In this document: positions 1-8,756 of the stretch, piece after piece
Numbering within the stretch: position 1 is the first letter of the stretch
Layout of the letters: the number at the start of each line of letters is the position of its first letter
NCBI GenBank assembly: GCA_913061275.1
Contig: CAJXSR010000004.1
Location: 102,347 to 166,346, forward strand
Source: an uncultured Paracoccaceae bacterium
GTDB lineage: Bacteria > Pseudomonadota > Alphaproteobacteria > Rhodobacterales > Rhodobacteraceae
Length of the DNA: 64,000 nt
Direction of reading: 5' to 3'
Notes under the pieces: generated by a model
What the model saw: only the letters and a program-made list of their open reading frames with translations
Databases searched by the model: none
What the model was told of the DNA's origin: nothing
Made by a program: the position numbers and the translations under genes

Positions 1-300
<300 letters not shown>

Positions 301-358
301 CTATTATTTAAACTCCACTTATCATTCCAAACTTGGTATTGCGAGTGGGAATAATGGG

Positions 359-1402
359 ATGATGACTGTGACACAATGCACCAAAACAATAATGCGGGCC
401 TTAAATGGCGAAACCTTGCCAACGCCACCTGTTTGGATGATGCGCCAAGCGGGGCGGTATTTACCAGAATATATGGCAACACGGGCACAGGCAGGTGATT
501 TTTTATCGCTGTGTTATAATCCTGATTTGGCAACAGAGGTAACTTTACAACCAATTCGACGGTACGGATTTGACGCGGCAATTCTATTTGCCGATATATT
601 ACTTGTGCCACAGGCATTGGGTGCTGATCTGTGGTTTGTAACAGGTGAGGGGCCACGGTTATCAACGATAACAACTGAGCAAGATATGGGTAAACTTGGC
701 CCAGCAGAAGATATACATGAAACGCTTGCCCCGATTTATCAAACAGTTAGAAATTTAACGTCTGCTTTGCCTGCTGAAACTACATTAATCGGGTTTGCAG
801 GCGCACCTTGGACAGTTGCAACATATATGATCGCGGGGCGTGGAACACCCGATCAGGCACCTGCACATGCGCTAATGCGTGAAAATGTTGTTGTGTTTGA
901 TGCTTTGATGGATCGTATTACAAAAGCCACAATTCTATATCTGGCAGAACAGATTAAAGCGGGTGCTGAAGTTGTTAAAATATTTGACAGTTGGGCAGGG
1001 TCGTTAAGTGCGCAAGCATTTGACCGGTATTGCATTGCGCCACACATAGAGATTGTTACGGTTTTAAAAGCACAATTCCCAGATGTGAAAATCATTGGTT
1101 TCCCGCGCGGTGCCGCTGGTAAATATATAGATTACACCGTGCAGGTTGATGTTGATTGTGTGGCCGTCGATACCGCCGTTAGCTCTGCTTGGGCGGCAGA
1201 AAACCTGCAACCCAAAACCTGTGTTCAAGGCAACCTTGACCAGACTTTGTTAGTATCAGGTGGGGATAAATTGGTGTCTGAAACCAAACGTGTGGTTGAG
1301 GCTTTCAAAGGTGGTGCGCATATCTTTAATTTGGGGCACGGCATTACACCCGATGCGCCACCAGAAAATGTATCTTTGATGTTAGAAGCCATTCGCGGTT
1401 AA
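359..1402 (+). CDS. hemE: Uroporphyrinogen decarboxylase
   Basis: Converts uroporphyrinogen III to coproporphyrinogen III in haem synthesis. The protein is about 347 residues, normal for HemE. The signature [15 protein letters not shown] lies near residues 24-38, and [18 protein letters not shown] follows near 145. [10 protein letters not shown] and the C-terminal [16 protein letters not shown] are also typical. The frame is open further upstream to 251, but that part overlaps hemC and does not resemble the family. Two adjacent ATGs (359, 362) follow a purine-rich GAGTGGGA, so the start lies there. Divergent from hemC; its last 4 bases overlap the convergent GST gene. Confidence 0.96.
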   Translation: MMTVTQCTKTIMRALNGETLPTPPVWMMRQAGRYLPEYMATRAQAGDFLSLCYNPDLATEVTLQPIRRYGFDAAILFADILLVPQALGADLWFVTGEGPRLSTITTEQDMGKLGPAEDIHETLAPIYQTVRNLTSALPAETTLIGFAGAPWTVATYMIAGRGTPDQAPAHALMRENVVVFDALMDRITKATILYLAEQIKAGAEVVKIFDSWAGSLSAQAFDRYCIAPHIEIVTVLKAQFPDVKIIGFPRGAAGKYIDYTVQVDVDCVAVDTAVSSAWAAENLQPKTCVQGNLDQTLLVSGGDKLVSETKRVVEAFKGGAHIFNLGHGITPDAPPENVSLMLEAIRG

Positions 1403-2034
1403 GCGCCAGGCAGGCCACGTTGCATAAGGTCATACGGGTGTTTCCAGCCATCAAGTTGGGAAATGCGATCTAACCATGCGTCTATATTGGGCCACTCTGT
1501 ACGCTCAAAGCCAAAAGGTTCTGGATAATATAGATAACCGCAACAAGAAATATCCGCCATGGTCGGGTTGTCTGTGGCAACCCATTCACGGTTTTCCAAA
1601 TGGGTATTTAATACAGTGTATGCGGCTTTCAACCGGCCCTGCATGAATGGAAATACGGCCTCGGGGCGCTTATCGGCGGGTAAAAAATTCATTAAAAACC
1701 GCAATAAACCTGCTTGGGATGACAGTTTATGATTATCCCATAGTACCCAACGTTGAATTTCGCGACATTCTTCATCTGTCGACCCGCTGAATTTACCAGT
1801 TAGATCAGCAATATAATTTTGAATAACGCCTGATTGGCTGATTTTTACATCGCCGTGAATTAAAACTGGAACTTCGCCCATTGCGTTGATTTTTTTGAAT
1901 GCATCAGTTCGGGCTTCACCTTTGAAAAAATCGACAAATATAGGCTGCCAGTCACATTTTGCTAATTCCAAAGCAAGTGCTGCTTTGTAGGCATTCCCAG
2001 ACTCGGCAAAACAATAAAGTTGAAACTCTGACAT
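1399..2034 (-). CDS. Glutathione S-transferase family protein
   Basis: A 211-residue GST-fold protein. The N-terminal thioredoxin-like half begins [20 protein letters not shown] and includes the cis-proline segment [11 protein letters not shown] and the glutathione gamma-glutamyl contact [12 protein letters not shown] (the SQS corresponds to the usual ES/QS motif). The all-helical C-terminal half contains [16 protein letters not shown], the N-capping/hydrophobic-staple region of GSTs. The substrate is not predictable. It is a single gene between hemE (convergent, 4-bp overlap) and a divergent LysR regulator 118 bp away, which could in principle control it. That link is inference from position only. 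Confidence 0.85.
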   Translation of the reverse strand: MSEFQLYCFAESGNAYKAALALELAKCDWQPIFVDFFKGEARTDAFKKINAMGEVPVLIHGDVKISQSGVIQNYIADLTGKFSGSTDEECREIQRWVLWDNHKLSSQAGLLRFLMNFLPADKRPEAVFPFMQGRLKAAYTVLNTHLENREWVATDNPTMADISCCGYLYYPEPFGFERTEWPNIDAWLDRISQLDGWKHPYDLMQRGLPGA

Positions 2035-2152
2035 TTAATACATTCCTTAAGTGATTCCACCTGAATAGAATATGAATGCGCTGGAAACACAACTTAGATA
2101 TTGTACCATTAATTCGTATGGTTTTAGGTTTCGTAAACTACAGGGGTACACA

Positions 2153-3022
2153 ATGGATATTGTTCATCTAAGATCTTTCATAGCTGTTGTGGAAGAAAAA
2201 AGCTTTACAGCGGCAGCAGCCCGTTTGAGGGTTGCCAAATCGGTGTGTTCTAGGCGTATTTCTGAATTAGAAACTGATTTATCTACACAACTGGTTCATC
2301 GGACTACGCGTGCAGTGGTGCCAACGCAAGCTGGCATGGATTATTATCAAGATTGTCTTGAGGTTATAGGTAGTTTTGAGGATGCTAATCATAAAGCTAA
2401 GTCTGGTACATCTGTTGTTTATGGTCACTTAAAGTTATCTTTACCCGTCGATTATTGTGGTGCAGTTTTAGCGCCTAAACTTGAAAGTTTTGCGCAAAAA
2501 TTCCCTGATGTATCTTTGACGATTGAAATGACTGACAGCACAGTAGATTTAATTTCAGGTGGTTATGATGCGGCGGTTCGAATTGGAACGCTTATAGATT
2601 CAACGCTTTATGCGCGTAAAATTGGCCAAATATATATAATATGTTGTGCGTCCCCTAGCTATCTTTCAAAGAACGGTACACCTGAAACAGTTGATGATTT
2701 ATCACAACACCAGTGCATATTATATTCTAATTCATCAACGGGTAGTGATTGGATTTTTTATAAAGACGGGAAAGAAATACGTAAAAGAGTGCGTGGGCGG
2801 TTTAGTGTGAATAACGGGCTTTACCAAATGACGCTTGCTATGAATGGTCATGGAATAGCGTATTTACCTAATTTCCTTGCTGATAATCAGGTTAATAGGG
2901 GTAATTTGATACGTATTTTGGAAGATTACGATCAAAAAAACATAGATATTCAGGTGGTTTATCCTGAAAAGAAAAATATGCGCGCGGTACTGCGCGCATT
3001 TATAGATCATTTAGCAGGTTAA
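2153..3022 (+). CDS. LysR family transcriptional regulator
   Basis: A 289-residue LysR-type regulator. The N-terminal winged helix-turn-helix reads MDIVHLRSFIAVVEEKSFTA, then AAARLRVAKSVCSRRISELE (residues about 20-40). It is followed by the linker TQLVHRTTRAVVPTQAG. The C-terminal effector domain includes VDLISGGYDAAVRIGTL, usual for the family. The open frame extends upstream to 2072, but ATG 2153 fits the family start and has CAGGGG 5' of it. It ends immediately before the convergent ilvN (stop codons adjacent at 3022/3023). The effector and targets are unknown; the divergent GST gene is the nearest candidate target. Confidence 0.9.
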   Translation: MDIVHLRSFIAVVEEKSFTAAAARLRVAKSVCSRRISELETDLSTQLVHRTTRAVVPTQAGMDYYQDCLEVIGSFEDANHKAKSGTSVVYGHLKLSLPVDYCGAVLAPKLESFAQKFPDVSLTIEMTDSTVDLISGGYDAAVRIGTLIDSTLYARKIGQIYIICCASPSYLSKNGTPETVDDLSQHQCILYSNSSTGSDWIFYKDGKEIRKRVRGRFSVNNGLYQMTLAMNGHGIAYLPNFLADNQVNRGNLIRILEDYDQKNIDIQVVYPEKKNMRAVLRAFIDHLAG

Positions 3023-3583
3023 TTAATGTCCGCGTGCGATGGCTGCAACACCCGTTCTAGCGACTTCCTCTAGGCCCAAAGGCTGCATCATTTCTGCAAA
3101 AGCGTCTATCTTTTCAGGTGTACCTGTCAGTTCAAACACAAAGCTTTCTAAAGTGCTATCGACAACACGCGCCCTGAAAATTTCGGCAGTTCGTAATGCT
3201 TCCAGTCGCTTGTCGCCTTTGCCTAAAACTTTAAACAAAGCCAACTCACGTTCAACAGATGGGCCTTCTACAGTTAGGTCATGCACATCATATACAGGTA
3301 CCATGCGCGATAGTTGCGCCTTTATCTGCTCAATAACAGACGGTGTTCCTGTTGTGACAATAGTAATACGCGAACGGTTGCTTTCGTGGTCTACTTCGGC
3401 AACGGTTAGGCTTTCGATATTATATCCCCGGCCAGAAAATAATCCGATAACACGCGCCAGTACACCTGCCTCATTATCTACCAGAACTGCCAGTGTATGG
3501 GTTTCTTCGGTATCGCCAGAAAAGTTTTTAAGGTCATAAGCACTAAAGCTTGATGCCCCTTTTTTCAATTTGACCGCGTTCAT
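3023..3583 (-). CDS. ilvN: Acetolactate synthase small (regulatory) subunit
   Basis: Regulatory subunit of acetohydroxyacid synthase, giving valine feedback control of the IlvB catalytic subunit. It has 186 residues. The ACT domain starts near residue 29 (HTLAVLVDNEAGVLARVIGL, then FSGRGYNIESLTV), and the C-terminal half with KVLGKGDKRLEALRTAEIFR is typical of IlvN/IlvH. It lies 32 bp downstream of the sulfotransferase-like gene, which separates it from ilvB. An extra N-terminal stretch of about 25 residues (MNAVKLKKGASSFSAYDL) precedes the ACT domain. Expression may come from the sulfotransferase gene's promoter or from read-through past the terminator after ilvB. Confidence 0.95.
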   Translation of the reverse strand: MNAVKLKKGASSFSAYDLKNFSGDTEETHTLAVLVDNEAGVLARVIGLFSGRGYNIESLTVAEVDHESNRSRITIVTTGTPSVIEQIKAQLSRMVPVYDVHDLTVEGPSVERELALFKVLGKGDKRLEALRTAEIFRARVVDSTLESFVFELTGTPEKIDAFAEMMQPLGLEEVARTGVAAIARGH

Positions 3584-3615
3584 ATCTTATTCCCTTCGTG
3601 AATCATTAACGAAGC

Positions 3616-4446
3616 TTAAGATAAAGCCTGCCCAGTGTCACCGCGCGATTTTGTTAATACGGTACCTTCTTTTAAAATAGGTGCGCCATCTGTTGGTAAA
3701 AACATCCGATTTCTTATCAAGGTTCGATAAAACGGTAAAAATTCCTGGCGAATGCGATATTGATCGTTCACAGACATTTCAAGCTTGTAGCGTTTTCTCA
3801 CGCCTTTGTTGAATTGGATAAAGCGTTTTTTCAAAACGTGACGTTTCACAATGCGTTCCGAACCTTCAATGTGCAAATTAGTCATGATACGTTTTGTAAC
3901 AAGGGGCATTCTGAAAGCAAGATCATGATAGAATAGGGGTAGGCAATTTGGGCGGTATAACCATTGTGTAAGACTGTCTATTTGGCCGCGTATATTGCCA
4001 AGCGCATCGTCGATTGTTTCTATTTCCGCAAAAGCACTGCGCCCCATAAGGCGTGCCATGCGACCATGGTCAAGCATTGATAATGCCATTTCTCTAGGGT
4101 CGCGGTACGTGGCGTGCACTATGGCTTTGCCTCTTTTAATCATATCGATAACTGCTGGGTCTGGGCGCGTATGCGTTTTAATAACGATCGGGTAGCCTAC
4201 GTCTTGCACGGCTGTTTCTAAATTATTTATTTGTTTTTCAGTAAGGTGCCTTGTGAAGTTAATGCGCTTATTTTGCCCTAAAGCGTCCACTGGTAATACA
4301 GGTTGGGGGAAACCTGAAAGTTCAAGTGAAGTGCGGGCCAGTTCAAAGGCAAGTGTGGATCCGCATTTTGTCATACCATATGAGAATATGATTTTAGCGC
4401 CTAAAGGGTGTGAGATGCCCTGAAAGTTATGTTTAAGATGTACCAT
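3616..4446 (-). CDS. Sulfotransferase-like protein
   Basis: A 276-residue P-loop protein. IIFSYGMTKCGSTLAFELA (residues about 19-37) resembles the 5'-phosphosulfate loop of PAPS-dependent sulfotransferases. HATYRDPREMALSMLDHGRM (near 130-150) resembles the 3'-phosphate-binding segment with its conserved R-D-P. The C-terminal region is basic and has no clear acceptor-specific motif. It sits between ilvB and ilvN, downstream of a strong terminator, an unusual place that interrupts the normal ilvBN pair. The acceptor is unknown. The fold assignment is fairly secure from the two nucleotide-binding motifs, but enzymatic sulfotransfer is inferred. Confidence 0.7.
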   Translation of the reverse strand: MVHLKHNFQGISHPLGAKIIFSYGMTKCGSTLAFELARTSLELSGFPQPVLPVDALGQNKRINFTRHLTEKQINNLETAVQDVGYPIVIKTHTRPDPAVIDMIKRGKAIVHATYRDPREMALSMLDHGRMARLMGRSAFAEIETIDDALGNIRGQIDSLTQWLYRPNCLPLFYHDLAFRMPLVTKRIMTNLHIEGSERIVKRHVLKKRFIQFNKGVRKRYKLEMSVNDQYRIRQEFLPFYRTLIRNRMFLPTDGAPILKEGTVLTKSRGDTGQALS

Positions 4447-4501
4447 ACCCGCACTGTGGCGTGGTAAATTTAAAATTTGATTAAATGCAACACGAAAATT
4501 T

Positions 4502-4529
4502 AAAAACCCGCCACATAAGGCGGGTTTTT
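4502..4529 (-). terminator. Rho-independent terminator downstream of ilvB
   Basis: An 11-bp perfect stem (AAAAACCCGCC with GGCGGGTTTTT) and a 6-nt loop lie 18 bp beyond the ilvB stop. Because the stem ends in A/T pairs it could work in both directions, but only the minus strand has a gene ending just upstream. It separates ilvB from the sulfotransferase-ilvN part of the cluster. Confidence 0.85.
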
Positions 4530-4547
4530 AATTTAAACAGGGTGGGC

Positions 4548-6302
4548 TTAAACCAGAACGGCACCGCCGCTATCAATCACACCTTGGGTATCTTCTTCAC
4601 CCATAAGCATTTCATTATGGGCCTTACCAGACGGGATCATCGGGAAACAGTTTTCATGCTTTTCCACCCGACAATCAAATATAACTGGCCCATCGTAGTT
4701 AAGCATTTCCATGATTGCATCATCCAGATCAGCGGGATCTGTGCAGCGAATACCTTTGCCGCCAAATGCTTCGGCTAATTTCACAAAATCGGGCAGGGCT
4801 TCTGACCATGAATGTGAATAACGTTCGCCATGCAATAATTCTTGCCATTGGCGTACCATGCCCAAACGTTCATTGTTTAAGATAAACTGCTTTACAGGTG
4901 CGCGGTATTGAATGGCAGTGCCCATTTCCTGCATATTCATTAACCAGCTTGCCTCACCCGCAATATTAATCACCAGACTGTCAGGGTGGGCAATTTGGGT
5001 GCCAACAGATGCAGGCAACCCATAACCCATTGTACCCAGCCCGCCTGATGTCATCCAGCGATTTGGTTCTTCAAAGCCTAGATATTGCGCGGCCCACATT
5101 TGATGCTGGCCCACTTCAGTAGTGATATAACGGTCCATACCTTTGGTTAATGCTTCCAACCGTTGCAAAGCATATTGCGGCTTAATGATCTTATCGGAAT
5201 TTTTGAAAGCCAGACAATCTACTGCCCGCCACTGGTCAATTTGCGCGTGCCATTTTTTAACATCAGCGGTTTTGGTTTTACGTCCGCGCGATTTCCATAT
5301 TTTAAGCAAATCTTCCAATACATGGCCTACATCGCCAATAATTGGCACGTCTACGTGGATGACTTTGTTGATAGAGGACGGGTCAATATCAATGTGTGCC
5401 TTTTTAGATTTAGGGCTGAATGCGTCTATGCGCCCTGTAATACGGTCGTCAAACCGTGCGCCGACACAGATCATAAGATCACAATCATGCATCGCAAGAT
5501 TTGCTTCATATGTGCCGTGCATGCCCAACATACCCAACCAATTATCGCCAGAGGCAGGATATGCCCCTAAACCCATCAAAGTTGATGTGATTGGGAAGTT
5601 GGTGGCTTTCACCAATTCACGCAATAATTGACTGGCACCCTTACCCGAATTTATGACGCCGCCACCTGTGTAAAACACTGGTTTCTTTGCCTTTTCAATC
5701 AACTCTACAAGGGCAGTTATAGCATCTTTATCACCTTTAACGCGCGGTTGGTAATGTCCTAAATCTGCCTTGGCTGGGGAAATGTAATTCCCTGATGCAA
5801 ATTGCACGTCTTTTGGAATATCAACCAAAACAGGGCCAGGACGGCCATTTGTTGCAACATGAAATGCTTCATGGATTGTTTCCGCCAGCATTTCGGTATC
5901 TTTAACCAGCCAGTTATGCTTGGTGCAAGGCCGTGTAATGCCAACCGTATCAGCCTCTTGAAACGCGTCAGAACCAATCATAAAACTGGGAACTTGCCCC
6001 GAAAGTACGATCATCGGGATGCTGTCCATTAGGGCATCTGTCAGGCCAGTAACGGCGTTTGTAGCACCGGGACCAGATGTAACGATAACAACACCGGGTT
6101 TACCAGTTGAACGTGCATAACCTTCGGCCGCATGTGTAGCACCTTGTTCATGGCGCACCAGAATGTGGCGAATGTCGTTTTGTTGAAATATGGCATCATA
6201 AATAGGAAGCACGGCACCACCTGGATACCCAAAGACGGTATCCACACCTTGATCTTTTAAGGCTTGTACTACGATGTCGGCACCTGTCATTTGACGGCTC
6301 AT
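4548..6302 (-). CDS. ilvB: Acetolactate synthase large (catalytic) subunit
   Basis: ThDP-dependent enzyme catalysing the first common step of valine, leucine and isoleucine synthesis. It has 584 residues. The N-terminal PYR domain carries FGYPGGAVLPIYDA and HEQGATHAAEGYARSTGKPG with the catalytic Glu. The FAD-binding middle domain follows. The C-terminal PP domain has TSGGLGTMGYGLPASVGTQI and NNERLGMVRQWQELLHGERY. The frame opens at 6323, but ATG 6302 is chosen because AAGGAG (6314-6309) sits 6 nt upstream. Translation initiation is preceded by an attenuator (terminator hairpin at 6349-6324, only 22 bp upstream). ilvN is downstream but not adjacent. Confidence 0.97.
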   Translation of the reverse strand: MSRQMTGADIVVQALKDQGVDTVFGYPGGAVLPIYDAIFQQNDIRHILVRHEQGATHAAEGYARSTGKPGVVIVTSGPGATNAVTGLTDALMDSIPMIVLSGQVPSFMIGSDAFQEADTVGITRPCTKHNWLVKDTEMLAETIHEAFHVATNGRPGPVLVDIPKDVQFASGNYISPAKADLGHYQPRVKGDKDAITALVELIEKAKKPVFYTGGGVINSGKGASQLLRELVKATNFPITSTLMGLGAYPASGDNWLGMLGMHGTYEANLAMHDCDLMICVGARFDDRITGRIDAFSPKSKKAHIDIDPSSINKVIHVDVPIIGDVGHVLEDLLKIWKSRGRKTKTADVKKWHAQIDQWRAVDCLAFKNSDKIIKPQYALQRLEALTKGMDRYITTEVGQHQMWAAQYLGFEEPNRWMTSGGLGTMGYGLPASVGTQIAHPDSLVINIAGEASWLMNMQEMGTAIQYRAPVKQFILNNERLGMVRQWQELLHGERYSHSWSEALPDFVKLAEAFGGKGIRCTDPADLDDAIMEMLNYDGPVIFDCRVEKHENCFPMIPSGKAHNEMLMGEEDTQGVIDSGGAVLV

Positions 6303-6323
6303 ATTTTTCTCCTTTTTAGTCAC

Positions 6324-6398
6324 AAAAAAACCCCCGATTGTTGGGGGTTACACGGTGGTGAAAAACGATAATTATCGTTTTCGTTCCGTGTAAGGCCC
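6324..6398 (-). promoter_or_regulatory. ilvB transcription attenuator (antiterminator/terminator)
   Basis: On the minus strand the terminator is a 7-bp stem (AACCCCC, 6349-6343, with GGGGGTT, 6335-6329), with a 7-nt loop and seven U residues. The alternative antiterminator pairs TTACACGG (6393-6386) with CCGTGTAA (6355-6348), and, across a 2x2 internal loop, GGG (6398-6396) with CCC (6345-6343). The antiterminator therefore occupies the 5' arm of the terminator, so the two are mutually exclusive. A 20-bp perfect palindrome (6381-6362) containing the leader stop codon lies in the antiterminator loop. This is the arrangement of classic amino-acid attenuators. Seen in sequence; the regulation is inferred. 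Confidence 0.85.
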
Positions 6399-6431
6399 AG
6401 ATAGAACCACAATGTGAACTGTATTTTCCAT
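6372..6431 (-). CDS. ilvB leader peptide
   Basis: A 19-codon open frame, MENTVHIVVLSGPYTERKR, ends 70 bp before the ilvB ATG. Five of six consecutive residues from position 5 (V-H-I-V-V-L) are branched-chain amino acids, the end products of the pathway. A ribosome stalled there would leave 6398-6386 free to form the antiterminator. A ribosome reaching the stop at 6374-6372 would cover it and let the terminator form. No convincing Shine-Dalgarno precedes the ATG, and a possible -10 lies only 10-15 nt upstream, so the peptide may be translated from a near-leaderless transcript. Too short for ordinary gene callers. Confidence 0.8.
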   Translation of the reverse strand: MENTVHIVVLSGPYTERKR

Positions 6432-6440
6432 AAAGGCATT

Positions 6441-6466
6441 TTTATATGGGAATTAGTTAAGGTCAA
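6441..6466 (-). promoter_or_regulatory. Possible ilvB promoter
   Basis: TTGACC (6466-6461) and TATAAA (6446-6441) resemble -35 and -10 boxes just upstream of the leader peptide, but the 14-nt spacing is shorter than ideal. A start about 7 nt after the -10 would fall close to the leader ATG. Weak, position-supported prediction. Confidence 0.35.
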
Positions 6467-6572
6467 CCCATAAACAGGTATTTATATTCCGTTAAGGGGT
6501 TAAGTTTTGTAATTTAAATACTGATTTTGGGGTATTTTGTAATTATATTATCACATGACGTAACTATGTGAC

Positions 6573-7409
6573 TTATGACCTATTGGTGCTTAAAATATCT
6601 GGCAGGTCGATTGCAGCCACCTGATTTGGAATAGGGTCTGATCCGATGGGGGTGTTTTCTAAATTGAATTCATTGGGTTTATTCAAATTTGTCCAGGCAC
6701 CATTATGGTAAATTTCCACCGCATTAAACTTAGATTTGTAATCCATTTTTGGGCTGCCAGGCACCCAATACCCTAGATATACATAAGGAAGGCCCGCTTC
6801 TTGCGCTATTTTGATGTGGTCTAATATCATATAAGTTCCTAGGCTGCTCTTGTGTAAATCTGGATCGAAAAATGAATATACCAAAGACAACCCATCATCC
6901 ATTAAATCAGTTAGACAAACCGCACTTAGTTCGGTGCGTTCATATTTTTCATACGCCATTGAATATTCCACAATGCGACTGCGCACCGGGGTTTCTTCCA
7001 CCATAGAAGAAAACTCAAACATATCCATGTCTGCCATCCCGCCATCTGCGTGACGGGCATCTAGGTAGCGTTTGAAAAGTTCATATTGATGTTCTGTCGC
7101 CCAAGGTGCGGATGCATCACGATGTAAATGTGCGTTCTTTCTTAGTATTCGTTTTTGGGCTTTGGAAGGTGTAAAGTCAGCAACACGGATGCGGGCAGAC
7201 ATGCAGGCATTACATTCAGAGCAACTTGGCCGATACAAAACATTTTGTGACCTGCGAAACCCTTGTTTTGATAGGGCATTATTTAAAAGGTCTGCATGCT
7301 CGCCTTGTAGGCCTGCAAATAGTTTGCGCTCAAGCTTACCCTCCAGATATGGACAGGGCTGAGGTGCAGTTACATAGAATTGTGTTGCCAAAGGCAAGGA
7401 ATGTCGCAT
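6573..7409 (-). CDS. bpt: Aspartate/glutamate leucyltransferase (arginyl-transferase family)
   Basis: Leucyl-tRNA-dependent N-end-rule transferase that adds Leu to proteins with N-terminal Asp or Glu, marking them for ClpS/ClpAP. It has 278 residues, the usual bacterial Bpt length. The N-terminus [19 protein letters not shown] and the cysteine cluster C63-S-E-C66-N-A-C69 match the family. The GNAT-like C-terminal half contains [20 protein letters not shown], then [20 protein letters not shown], a strongly conserved block. It is upstream of, and transcribed in the same direction as, ilvB, but 271 bp away across the attenuator, so it is a separate unit. Confidence 0.93.
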   Translation of the reverse strand: MRHSLPLATQFYVTAPQPCPYLEGKLERKLFAGLQGEHADLLNNALSKQGFRRSQNVLYRPSCSECNACMSARIRVADFTPSKAQKRILRKNAHLHRDASAPWATEHQYELFKRYLDARHADGGMADMDMFEFSSMVEETPVRSRIVEYSMAYEKYERTELSAVCLTDLMDDGLSLVYSFFDPDLHKSSLGTYMILDHIKIAQEAGLPYVYLGYWVPGSPKMDYKSKFNAVEIYHNGAWTNLNKPNEFNLENTPIGSDPIPNQVAAIDLPDILSTNRS

Positions 7410-7492
7410 TACACTACCAATTTACTATTTACTCAAAAGCGTACCAGCAGATTGTTATTCGGGCAAGGTGGCAAAATTGAGGCAAATTGTAT

Positions 7493-7948
7493 CTATATTT
7501 TTGGACGGTTTATTGCAGTGGTACCCACGAAATAGTCATGTATGCCCTGACCACGCTTATTAACCAGCATCATTACCATTGAAATAATAAGCCCAAACAT
7601 AAACACCACAACTACTGTATAAATAGAGGTATGCCATGCAGCTTCGGATAGGGTTAATTTTTCGCCACGCCCATTTCTGATTTCAATTCCAGCTACAATC
7701 ATACCTAAGGTGGCAGAGTTACGTTTTAGCGTGAAAATTCTGTATCCAAGATTAGAGATAAGTAACAAGAATGGGTACATAAAAGCACCTAAGCCGAATG
7801 TACCAACGACTAGGGCCATAGAGATTAGCAGGATTATGATAAAATCAATAAACCAAGCTAATAATCGTTTGAACGGCACCCCGTCATAGAATTGGCTATC
7901 TGTATCTGGGTCGGGTAACCCGCTTAAGTCATGATTTATTGCAAGCAT
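7493..7948 (-). CDS. RDD family membrane protein
   Basis: A 151-residue integral membrane protein. FKRLLAWFIDFIIILLISMA carries the R...D in the first membrane segment that names the RDD family. A second segment (LGAFMYPFLLLISNLGYR) and a third (VVVVFMFGLIISMVMMLV) follow, then QGIHDYFVGTTAI, the usual end. The frame also allows GTG 7975, but ATG 7948 matches the family start, with AATGAG just upstream. Function of the family is mostly unknown (ion or compatible-solute transport has been proposed for some members). Located between bpt and a DUF2852 gene, all on the minus strand. Confidence 0.85.
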   Translation of the reverse strand: MLAINHDLSGLPDPDTDSQFYDGVPFKRLLAWFIDFIIILLISMALVVGTFGLGAFMYPFLLLISNLGYRIFTLKRNSATLGMIVAGIEIRNGRGEKLTLSEAAWHTSIYTVVVVFMFGLIISMVMMLVNKRGQGIHDYFVGTTAINRPKI

Positions 7949-7965
7949 TGTTTTCTCATTGTTTT

Positions 7966-7992
7966 CGCTTCGCACAGTATGTGCGCGAAGCG
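7966..7992 (-). other. Hairpin overlapping the RDD gene 5' end
   Basis: An imperfect inverted repeat (CGCTTCGCGCACA / TGTGCGAAGCG with a 2-nt bulge and 3-nt loop) lies 18 bp before the RDD ATG and overlaps the alternative GTG start. There is no U tract on either side, so it is not a clear terminator. It could stabilise mRNA or affect translation. Confidence 0.4.
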
Positions 7993-8022
7993 ATTTAGGC
8001 TCAAGTGGTAGATGAACTAAAC

Positions 8023-8385
8023 CTATGCTTTTATATCTTTAGCCCGATCATCCATGAAGGCGTCAAATTCGGTTTTATCCTTCGCTTCACGCAAACGATG
8101 TAAAAAACTTTGAAACGCCGTTTGTTCATCTTCTAAACGTTTTATTGTGTCGTCTTTATAGGCATCAAAAGCGGTGTTTCCTGTATTGCGGTGTGATTTT
8201 CTTGAACGCGAACAGCCAAAGAAAGAACGAGACATACGATTACTCCATATCATATAAAAGAGGATGGCCAAACCAAGTGGCCATATAAAAATAAACCCTA
8301 AGATCATTGCCATTAGCCACGCACCTTTTCCGTGTTCATCCAGCCATGCAACTGAGGTTTCAAACCAAGTGATTGGTGTCGTCAT
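8023..8385 (-). CDS. DUF2852 domain-containing membrane protein
   Basis: A 120-residue protein. After a short N-terminal amphipathic stretch (WFETSVAWLDEHGKGAWLMA) comes a single hydrophobic region (MILGFIFIWPLGLAILFYMI), then a charged C-terminal region (GNTAFDAYKDDTIKRLEDEQ, TAFQSFLHRLREAKDKTEFD) likely to form a cytoplasmic helix. This matches the alphaproteobacterial DUF2852 family of unknown function as I recall it. The start has GGAAAGG upstream. It is followed 74 bp later by the RDD gene on the same strand; they may be co-transcribed. Confidence 0.85.
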   Translation of the reverse strand: MTTPITWFETSVAWLDEHGKGAWLMAMILGFIFIWPLGLAILFYMIWSNRMSRSFFGCSRSRKSHRNTGNTAFDAYKDDTIKRLEDEQTAFQSFLHRLREAKDKTEFDAFMDDRAKDIKA

Positions 8386-8561
8386 TTAATTTTCCTTTCC
8401 AACTTTATAATGTAAATGTTACTTACATTAACATATATAATGCTGTGAAACTCAAATACAAGATATTTTAGAGATATTTTTTTATTACCATTAAAAAGGC
8501 GAAAAAACGCCGTATTCATACAGGATAGTCCTGTGAAGTAGTAAATGTATAATGGTGTGTG

Positions 8562-8738
8562 ATGATTAACTTTAAAGTAATAAAACAACAACTGATAGAT
8601 TTTTCGGTTGATAAGAAGGGCGCCGTTACAGTTGATTTTGTAACGCTAATGGCGGCTGTCATCATCATTAGTTTTGCAACGACATCAGGATTGGCATCAA
8701 TTATAACAAATGCATTGTTAAATATTACCTTGGGATAA
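8562..8738 (+). CDS. Flp-type mini-pilin (orphan)
   Basis: A 58-residue protein too short for many gene callers. The sequence KKGAVTVDFVTLMAAVIIIS resembles the Flp/TadE-like pilin start (G-A-V-T-V-[DE] before a hydrophobic helix), with a processing site after G20 and a conserved acidic residue five positions later (D25). One hydrophobic helix runs to about residue 45, followed by a short tail NALLNITLG. No Tad assembly genes are in the window. It is flanked by the divergent DUF2852 gene and the convergent TetR gene (18 bp away). Such orphan Flp-like genes are common in Rhodobacterales; the role in pili is inferred from similarity. Confidence 0.7.
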   Translation: MINFKVIKQQLIDFSVDKKGAVTVDFVTLMAAVIIISFATTSGLASIITNALLNITLG

Positions 8739-8756
8739 CCCTATAAGGTATGTAGT

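Noticed and set aside
8382..8591. 69-codon minus-strand frame
   Set aside because: Low-complexity AT-rich frame overlapping the start of DUF2852 and the mini-pilin; no signature.
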